From IMG/VR virus record IMGVR_UViG_3300027608_000024, positions 1-64,000 of that record: DNA of 64,000 nt; one strand, written 5' to 3'. The position numbers were made by a program, and so were the translations under genes. Below, in pieces: positions 58,578 through 64,000 of this stretch (its first letter is position 1; each line of letters starts with the position of its first letter). The stretch is from a virus. The notes under the pieces are model-generated. The model had not been told where the DNA came from, searched no databases, and saw nothing but the letters and a program-made list of their open reading frames with translations.

Positions 58578-58750
58578 GTACCTCAGATACAGCCTCACCT
58601 AGCTATGAGTCTTTACTAGAAGAACGCAATAAATGGAAAAAGATTGCTCATGATCTATACATGGCGGCAGCCCATATAAACAACTGTAAACCATGTAGGA
58701 ATAGGTCAATCCCAGCAATGTACAACTACGAAGAGGCAAACAATGACTGA
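58574..58750 (+). CDS. Small Cys-pair protein (58 aa)
   Basis: Starts in an ATGA overlap. SYESLLEERNKWKKIAHDLY is a helical hairpin followed by HINNCKPCRNRS with a CxxC pair. No family is recognised. It overlaps the next gene by 8 bp (ATGACTGA). Confidence 0.5.
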   Translation: MSTSDTASPSYESLLEERNKWKKIAHDLYMAAAHINNCKPCRNRSIPAMYNYEEANND

Positions 58751-58910
58751 TTCACATGTTGAGAACGCTCATCTTGATTTAGGTATTCAAATTGAGAAAT
58801 TATTAAGTGACCGTGCCCATTTGGCAAGGATCATTTCGTCAATGTACAACTGGAAAGATAAGGGCGTTGAAGACATCATCGCTGCTTTTCCAAGGGAAAC
58901 TAATGACTGA
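58743..58910 (+). CDS. Small helical protein (55 aa)
   Basis: ATG 58743. The protein (LDLGIQIEKLLSDRAHLARI, then SSMYNWKDKGVEDIIAAFP) is helical with no recognised family. Both its start and its stop lie in the identical 8-nt overlap ATGACTGA, so this gene is coupled to both neighbours. Confidence 0.5.
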   Translation: MTDSHVENAHLDLGIQIEKLLSDRAHLARIISSMYNWKDKGVEDIIAAFPRETND

Positions 58911-59772
58911 TACCCCATGGTACATGCAGGACTACAAAAAAGCCATGCGCTCCAAGGGTAGATTAATCCCCCTTGTAGAAGCACAGATCATGAAGTCAAA
59001 TGCCGAACGCAATTCCGGCAGGGACACTCAACACTTACATCCAAGTGAAATGGCTAAAAAAGAATGGTGTCCTCGTGCATCTGTTTACAAAATTACTGGC
59101 GTAGAGGGCAAGGCAGAAAACCTAGCCTTTAGTCGTCTCAACGTTTTTGAGGAAGGGCATGCAATCCATGAGAAGTGGCAAACCTGGTTATGGAAAGCGG
59201 GAGTCCTCGCAGGTCTTTGGTGTTGCAAAGCGTGTGATCATACTTGGAATGCAACTGCTCCTAGTTCCTGCCCTAGCTGCTCTTCTGTTCGTCTTAAGTA
59301 CCGTGAGGTTCCTATACATAGCGATGAATACAGAATCTTGGGCCACGCCGATGGAGAAGTGGTTGATGCGGAAGGCCGAGCACTCATTGAAATCAAGAGT
59401 GTAGGCGTAGGCACAGTTCGTTTTGAAAAACCAGGACTGTTTGCAGATTACAGTAAAGGTGTAATTACCTTAGACGAGATGTGGAAGAACATTAAAACTC
59501 CATTTGCATCTCACATACGACAAGCAACTTTGTACATGTACTGCACTGGTATTGACACCATGGTATTTATCTATGAGTGGAAACCCACACAGGAAATTAA
59601 AGAGTTCACAATCAAGTACAACGAGGAGATTGCTGCCCCCATACTTGAAAACTGTAAGGTTGTTATCAAATCCCTTGAGGAGAACACAACCCCTGAACGC
59701 CCAGATTGGGCAACGTCAACAACATGTAACGGCTGTAAGTACTGCCCATATAAGAAAGTGTGTTGGGAATGA
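58903..59772 (+). CDS. Cas4-like Fe-S nuclease with zinc-ribbon insert
   Basis: Start ATG 58903 (MTDTPWYMQD). A 289-residue RecB/Cas4-type PD-(D/E)XK enzyme. HPSEMAKKEWCPRA carries His and the first cluster Cys. RILGHADGEVVDAEGRALIE, then IKSVG, gives the catalytic Asp and Glu-x-Lys near 150-165. CNGCKYCPYKKVCWE supplies the C-terminal cluster cysteines. An extra zinc ribbon (CCKACDHTW, CPSC) interrupts residues 107-128. It is likely a ssDNA exonuclease in recombination beside RecA. Confidence 0.8.
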   Translation: MTDTPWYMQDYKKAMRSKGRLIPLVEAQIMKSNAERNSGRDTQHLHPSEMAKKEWCPRASVYKITGVEGKAENLAFSRLNVFEEGHAIHEKWQTWLWKAGVLAGLWCCKACDHTWNATAPSSCPSCSSVRLKYREVPIHSDEYRILGHADGEVVDAEGRALIEIKSVGVGTVRFEKPGLFADYSKGVITLDEMWKNIKTPFASHIRQATLYMYCTGIDTMVFIYEWKPTQEIKEFTIKYNEEIAAPILENCKVVIKSLEENTTPERPDWATSTTCNGCKYCPYKKVCWE

Positions 59773-60269
59773 CTCGTATTATTACTAGAGAAGTACCCGA
59801 CCATCCTGCTATTACTAAATTCAATAACAAGTTCTCATTGCCACAGCGCCCAGACGATCAGATACCAACAATCCCTTTTAACTTAGATGACATGTCTGAC
59901 TCAGAGCTTATGGAGTCTTATGCAAAGTTTATGGCTTGGGTGTCTTACGCCAAAGCTGAATTAGTAAAATCAGAGATTGACGAAGACAAAGAATCAAATA
60001 CCTGCCGTGTATTAGAAGCCCGAGTTCTTATTGAGCAATGGGGTGCTGACGCCAAGGGAGACAGGGTTACAATCGCTAAAGCTAGGCGAGATGTGGACAC
60101 CCGAGTCGTAGATCAGCAAGAGAAGTATCAAGTTGCTCGCGCTTACCGGAAATTAGTTGAAACAATGTTTGAATCCTGTGAACGTGGCGCACAGTTGCTT
60201 TCACGAGAACTTAGTCGTAGGATTGGCCTACACAGCAAAGAACAACGTACATCACGATTTGGAGCATGA
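59769..60269 (+). CDS. Hypothetical helical protein (166 aa)
   Basis: Start ATG 59769 (MTRIITREVPD) in ATGA. The N-terminal 45 residues are extended, and the rest is a long helical array (YAKFMAWVSYAKAELVKSEI; DVDTRVVDQQEKYQVARAYR; KLVETMFESCERGAQLLSRE) with a basic C-terminus. It could be an oligomeric DNA-binding or structural accessory factor. No family is recognised. Confidence 0.55.
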   Translation: MTRIITREVPDHPAITKFNNKFSLPQRPDDQIPTIPFNLDDMSDSELMESYAKFMAWVSYAKAELVKSEIDEDKESNTCRVLEARVLIEQWGADAKGDRVTIAKARRDVDTRVVDQQEKYQVARAYRKLVETMFESCERGAQLLSRELSRRIGLHSKEQRTSRFGA

Positions 60270-60270
60270 C

Positions 60271-60471
60271 ATGGAAACTCTACAAGAAAAATACGCACGT
60301 GTTGCAAGTCGCCTACTAGGCACAGACCTTGAACAGTACACAGTTGACCAAACTGGTTTGCCAGATATAGACAGCAATAACCCAAGTATCACTTTGTATC
60401 CCTCAAACCAAAATCCTTATTTCTGGGATAAGCCAGTTGCCCCATACATCACACCAGCTTTTGGAGAATGA
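60271..60471 (+). CDS. Small hypothetical protein (66 aa)
   Basis: ATG 60271 lies one base after the previous stop. METLQEKYARVASRLLGTDL, then EQYTVDQTGLPDIDS and NPYFWDKPVAPYITP. A short helix is followed by a Pro/aromatic extended region. It resembles other small conserved phage proteins with unknown role. Confidence 0.5.
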   Translation: METLQEKYARVASRLLGTDLEQYTVDQTGLPDIDSNNPSITLYPSNQNPYFWDKPVAPYITPAFGE

Positions 60472-60472
60472 C

Positions 60473-60643
60473 ATGTCAACATGGCAAGAAGAAGGCGCTA
60501 GAGCAGCTAGAGAAATGAATGAACGTGCGCGCCAAGAAAGCAATGCTAGGGCTTCTGTTGCTCCTATTAACGAAGTAAATCAGACTCTTAAAGAGATTAA
60601 AGCCTTACTAATTGAAATTAGAGAAGCTATTAAGAATGGCTAA
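60473..60643 (+). CDS. Small coiled-coil protein (56 aa)
   Basis: Start ATG 60473. Arg/Glu-rich helix (EEGARAAREMNERARQES), short linker, and a leucine-repeat helix (VNQTLKEIKALLIEIREAI). It probably dimerises. Overlaps the resolvase-like gene by 8 bp. Confidence 0.5.
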   Translation: MSTWQEEGARAAREMNERARQESNARASVAPINEVNQTLKEIKALLIEIREAIKNG

Positions 60644-60998
60644 TCGCGCTAAGCAGAAGGGTACTTCGTTTGAAACCCTTATAAGAACATATCTTAATGA
60701 TAACGGCTTCCCGGTAGCTCACCGTACCGTCTTAAAGGGTGGCGGCGACACTGGAGATATCAACGGCATTAGGAATAAAGAAAACCGACAGGTTGCTTTA
60801 CAGTGCAAAAATCAAAAAGCGTTTTCACTTAGTCAGTGGCTAAATGATACGGTTGAACAAGCATCCAATTTAAAAGGTGCCCTTCCCGCTTTGGTTGTTA
60901 AACGGCCTGGTAAAGGGGAAAAAGCAGTTGGTGATTCATATGCTGTGCTTAGGTTATCTGACTTGGTTGAGTTACTAAAAGAAGCCGGTTACTCATAG
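60636..60998 (+). CDS. Holliday junction resolvase-like nuclease
   Basis: A 120-residue PD-(D/E)XK enzyme. KGTSFETLIRTYLNDNGF carries the first Glu, GGGDTGDINGI the metal-binding Asp, and VALQCKNQKAFSLSQWL the Gln-Cys-Lys-Asn motif equivalent to E-x-K in Hjc-type resolvases. It would resolve recombination intermediates before packaging. A start near 60636 (MANRAKQKG) is favoured. It ends at the base of the inverted repeat that precedes the SpoVS gene. Confidence 0.75.
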   Translation: MANRAKQKGTSFETLIRTYLNDNGFPVAHRTVLKGGGDTGDINGIRNKENRQVALQCKNQKAFSLSQWLNDTVEQASNLKGALPALVVKRPGKGEKAVGDSYAVLRLSDLVELLKEAGYS

Positions 60999-61026
60999 TA
61001 TTAAACAAGTACCAATTGTTTAATAC
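60998..61026. promoter_or_regulatory. Perfect 11-bp inverted repeat before the SpoVS gene
   Basis: GTATTAAACAA (60998-61008) and TTGTTTAATAC (61016-61026) flank a 7-nt loop (GTACCAA). The right arm ends just before the CGGAG ribosome-binding site of the gene starting at 61037. It could be an operator, or an mRNA hairpin controlling access to the Shine-Dalgarno sequence. It has no T-tract, so termination is unlikely. Confidence 0.65.
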
Positions 61027-61036
61027 GGAGTAAATC

Positions 61037-61321
61037 ATGTCAGAAGAACAACCAGTTGACGATATCGTCAAAGTATCAGGAACCAGCAACCCCCAGAGTG
61101 TCGGGTCTATTGTTGCTCGCTCAGTAGTAGCAGGGCATTCCCCCAAGATCCGTGCCATTGGAGCTAGTGCAGTTAATCAAGCCACTAAGGCTTGTGCAAT
61201 TGCTCGTGGCTTTGTAGCACCTCGTGGTATTGACTTATTATTTGTTATTGGCTTTGATGATATCCAAGGTGAAAATGGTGAAACCATTTCAGCTATCACA
61301 TTCAAACCCGTAGCCCGCTGA
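61037..61321 (+). CDS. spoVS-like: SpoVS-family protein
   Basis: A 94-residue protein. VKVSGTSNPQSVGSIVARSV, then IRAIGASAVNQATKACAIAR and GFVAPRGIDLLFVIGFDD, matches stage V sporulation protein S almost throughout. SpoVS has an Alba-like nucleic-acid-binding fold and affects division and sporulation timing in Bacillus. Related proteins occur in Actinobacteria and Deinococcus. In a phage it may bind DNA/RNA or interfere with host development. CGGAGTAAATC precedes the ATG. Confidence 0.85.
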   Translation: MSEEQPVDDIVKVSGTSNPQSVGSIVARSVVAGHSPKIRAIGASAVNQATKACAIARGFVAPRGIDLLFVIGFDDIQGENGETISAITFKPVAR

Positions 61322-61338
61322 AAATATTGCCATGCCAC

Positions 61339-61351
61339 AAAGTGGTAATAT
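61339..61351 (+). promoter_or_regulatory. Candidate promoter element AAAGTGGTAATAT (second copy)
   Basis: Same 13-mer as at 20829-20841, here 33 nt upstream of the ATG at 61385. It forms the right half of an imperfect inverted repeat with ATATTGCCA just upstream (61324-61332). A TATATAA sequence follows at 61353-61359. Confidence 0.35.
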
Positions 61352-61384
61352 CTATATAACTCTCTTATCCTTGTGAGGTAAATA

Positions 61385-64000
61385 ATGGCAAGTCGTAAAG
61401 CAACCAAAGCTGAATTAGCAAAGCCAGTAAACGCTGCAAACCGTAAGAGTGGTGTAACTCAGTCAGGACTTCCACGCGCAGGTCGTATTGCTAAGCCAGC
61501 AAAAGCTGAACGAAGGACTGCCAATACCGTCGGTGGTGTAGACCTCTTAGGTGACGACAGTTATGGAACATACCGTTTAAACCAATCAAAGAAAACGACA
61601 AAAAAAGAATTAGAAGCTCCTACCCTTCCAAAAGAAGCAAGAGCAACTCAATTAGCTGGTTCTGGTCCTGGTAGATCTTCTGGTCTTTCTGATGATACTC
61701 AAACAAAAGGCACTCTTTCAAGTGTTGCTAGTGCACTTGCTAAAAGTGGTGCAAAACTCAAAGAACCCAAAGAGGTTGAAGTAGGCTTTACCGACACAGG
61801 AATTCCTGTTTTAGATCCCAAAAAAGCCGTTACCCCAGAGCAACAGGCAGAACGCAAATCTGCCGCAAAAGTTAGCCAAGGTCGTCAACGTAAGTCAGTT
61901 ATTGAAGGCGTGCAATCAGGACGCATTGCAACTGACCTAAGGTCAGCAGAAGCACGTCAGCGTTTCTTTACTGATGATGTTGACACGTCCCCGGCAGCAG
62001 TTGAAGCAGCCGCAGTTACTGGTGGGGATCTTCCAGTAAAACAAGCACCTATTCGTACCGCAAACCCGCGCCAAGGTTTGGGTATTGTAGGTCGAGACAA
62101 GTCTGGTAAATTAGTACAAGGTGCTGTTTCACGTGCTAATCGTCTTGGCCCCGTACGCAGATTGGCAAAATCTGTAGATAAAGATACAACGCGAAATAGG
62201 AAAGAAGCAGAAGCTGCGTTAAAAGCAGGAGAAGCTATTCAAGGTATTGACGAAACTCGTCAAGGCCCTGGTTCAACTGGTCGTGGCGCACCTGTTGAAG
62301 GCATGACAAAAGACGCTGTTTACACCACGGGAACTGCCCCCACACCGGCAGACGTTGGTAAGCCTTACAAAATTACTGAGGTTACAGGTGGTGCAAATGC
62401 CGCATTAGGCGGAAAAGTTGAGGCTACCACCCGTATTGCACAAACAGCAGTTGGCCGTGATGAAGTTCTTAGCACCATGACTTCAGAAGATAAAAAGAGC
62501 ATGGGCAACTTGGCTCAACAAGTAGTTAAAGGCGCCCCGTCTCGCACAGGTGGTTACATTGGAGGAACTGTTGGTTCTTCTGAAGTTACCCCAGAATTTA
62601 AAGCTAATGTTGCCAAAACGGTAGCTGCTGACTCAAAAACAGCGATTCCAGAAGACATTACCGACCTACAGGGTTATAGTTTTAAAGATTTGTTATCTGA
62701 TCAACCAGATCTTTATAACGAAATTCGCCAATCTGTTGCTAATGCAAAAAGCCGTAGGACAGAGGTTAGTACTGGACAAGGCGGAAACCGCACAAACACT
62801 ACGGCTGGAGGGGTTGAAGATGAATCTCCAATCCTTGAAGGACGAGATTGGCGTGAACGTTTAAATGTTCACTTGGCAAGTTTGCCAAATGACTCAGCAC
62901 GTAAAAACCTTGAAAGCCGCTTACTTGCTGCTGGAGCGCACCCTAACTCCCCAATATCCGAAGCAGAAGAAAAGTCAACTAAAATTAATGGAACTACGGT
63001 TCGTGATAGTAGTAACGAAGCTTTTGGAAAAGTTGCAAGCGCAAATAAAGCCGTAGCAACAGAAGTTGCTTCAGTAAGCAGGCGTCGCCGTGGTTCAACA
63101 AGGACAGCTCCAGTTGAAGCAATTACGGAACAAACTGGCAAAGAAGCTGCTCGTACTTTGGCAATTAACGAAGCAACCAACAGAACTATTGCAAATGACT
63201 TCATGCAACCACAATCAACTGGTCCTAGCGCACGTGCATTAGCTGACCGAAACAAAGTTACAGATCCAACAACTGGTCAACCAGTTACTGGTAAAGGTGT
63301 TATGGCGGTAGTGGGTAAAATCCCGCTAACTGGTTCAGGGGCAGCACAGCCAACATCTGATCAATTGTCTATTATGAAAGATAAACAGCCCCGTCTTGCT
63401 CCAGTTTTTGACAGGCGCCCAGGGCAACCTGGTGCAATGAGCATTACAACTGCTTCAGGTGATGTGGGCTCAATTCCTGTCAGGGCAACTGACGGCGTAA
63501 AGAGTGAAGACAACCCCTTTGGTCGTGGAACAGCAACTGGTGAATCGGTTGCCTTTCCCACAGCAGCACGCATTCCTGGATCTATCAGTGTGCAGTTTCA
63601 AACACCTAGTGGCCCAAGCACCCGAGATGTTGCACCCATAGCTATGTCAACTGCATCCAGCATTGCTGCAATGTCAACTAGGGAAGCAAGCGGCAGAACC
63701 CCATGGAATAGCTTGGCACCTGGTACTGAAGTAGTGGTAAACGATGGGTCAACTGGCCCTACAAGCATGGTCCGAAGTAGCCAGTTTGGCAACATTCAAG
63801 GCTCTGGTGGCGTACCAGCTACACCAGAAAACATGCGACGTGCTGCTGCTCGTCCAAGGCGCGAAGCAGGAATTTCAGCAGCAAGAAAAGTTGAGGAAAG
63901 CACGCGTTATGCAAGGCTTGCTAAGATCGCAAAACCTGGTGTAGATGCTCGAAATCTTGAGGCAACAGAGCTTAATGATACTCGTAAAGCTTTGCGTACA
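61385..64000 (+). CDS. Very long low-complexity protein (partial, 872 codons, 3' end outside window)
   Basis: The frame opens at ATG 61385 after GTGAGGTAAATA and stays open to the last base. The product is rich in Ala, Thr, Ser, Gly, Arg and Lys, with little hydrophobic core (for example ASRKATKAELAKPVNAANRK, GPSARALADRNKVTDPTTGQ). Short ordered patches occur (WRERLNVHLASLPNDSARKN; VPATPENMRRAAARPRREAG). No domain is recognised. Similar long basic disordered proteins can be internal virion proteins. Codon use matches the neighbours. Confidence 0.75.
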   Translation, partial: MASRKATKAELAKPVNAANRKSGVTQSGLPRAGRIAKPAKAERRTANTVGGVDLLGDDSYGTYRLNQSKKTTKKELEAPTLPKEARATQLAGSGPGRSSGLSDDTQTKGTLSSVASALAKSGAKLKEPKEVEVGFTDTGIPVLDPKKAVTPEQQAERKSAAKVSQGRQRKSVIEGVQSGRIATDLRSAEARQRFFTDDVDTSPAAVEAAAVTGGDLPVKQAPIRTANPRQGLGIVGRDKSGKLVQGAVSRANRLGPVRRLAKSVDKDTTRNRKEAEAALKAGEAIQGIDETRQGPGSTGRGAPVEGMTKDAVYTTGTAPTPADVGKPYKITEVTGGANAALGGKVEATTRIAQTAVGRDEVLSTMTSEDKKSMGNLAQQVVKGAPSRTGGYIGGTVGSSEVTPEFKANVAKTVAADSKTAIPEDITDLQGYSFKDLLSDQPDLYNEIRQSVANAKSRRTEVSTGQGGNRTNTTAGGVEDESPILEGRDWRERLNVHLASLPNDSARKNLESRLLAAGAHPNSPISEAEEKSTKINGTTVRDSSNEAFGKVASANKAVATEVASVSRRRRGSTRTAPVEAITEQTGKEAARTLAINEATNRTIANDFMQPQSTGPSARALADRNKVTDPTTGQPVTGKGVMAVVGKIPLTGSGAAQPTSDQLSIMKDKQPRLAPVFDRRPGQPGAMSITTASGDVGSIPVRATDGVKSEDNPFGRGTATGESVAFPTAARIPGSISVQFQTPSGPSTRDVAPIAMSTASSIAAMSTREASGRTPWNSLAPGTEVVVNDGSTGPTSMVRSSQFGNIQGSGGVPATPENMRRAAARPRREAGISAARKVEESTRYARLAKIAKPGVDARNLEATELNDTRKALRT

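Noticed and set aside
1-64000. tRNA genes, integrase, insertion sequences, repressor
   Set aside because: I looked for cloverleaf-like segments in the gaps and for recombinase or transposase motifs in the proteins and saw none. A tRNA scan of the full sequence would settle the tRNA question.

Overview
The window is one continuous stretch of a large tailed bacteriophage genome with a contractile tail. The evidence is a full set of virion genes (terminase, portal, scaffold, N4-gp56-type capsid, sheath, tube, tape measure, baseplate wedge and hub, many fibres) plus a phage-encoded replication and recombination set. Genes are tightly packed with 1-14 bp start/stop overlaps, and nearly all lie on the plus strand. 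I see no tRNA, integrase or lysogeny repressor. That suggests a lytic phage, but the last gene runs off the right edge, so much of the genome may be unseen. The host is not proven. Small conserved proteins, a SpoVS homologue and DnaA boxes of the TTATCCACA type fit an actinobacterial, perhaps freshwater, host; this is inference.

Layout: 1-1446 is largely non-coding around one minus-strand HTH-like gene. It holds a large inverted repeat, four copies of a 13-bp palindrome and five perfect DnaA boxes, and looks like a replication or maintenance locus. 1447-9254 is an accessory block: an ADP-ribosyltransferase-like protein, two methyltransferases, two glycosyltransferases (one on the minus strand), two proteins sharing an N-terminal tag, a secreted Thr/Pro-rich protein and several small membrane proteins. 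9332-18012 holds fibre and receptor-binding genes, including a leucine-rich-repeat array, with a holin candidate and an M15 endolysin among them. 18028-31312 is packaging, head and connector genes. 31313-44123 is the contractile tail and baseplate, with a probable frameshifted tail assembly chaperone and a tape measure carrying wall-degrading domains.

44123-46098 ends the structural block with a strong terminator facing a minus-strand group of basic small proteins and a Dps-type ferritin. 46281-60998 is replication and recombination: a winged-helix initiator with iterons in its own coding sequence, helicase loader, DnaB-like helicase, primase, SNF2-type ATPase, a candidate ssDNA-binding protein, family A polymerase, RecA, a Cas4-like nuclease and two small resolvase-like nucleases. 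61037-64000 carries a SpoVS homologue behind a perfect inverted repeat and the first 872 codons of a very long low-complexity protein.

The most unusual signals are the two separate origin-like structures (1065-1432 and 46576-46760), the latter resembling the lambda O arrangement; a possible overprinted zinc-ribbon ORF inside the Thr-rich linker gene; the phage Dps with a complete ferroxidase motif; SpoVS with its upstream palindrome; and the 12-unit LRR receptor-binding candidate.
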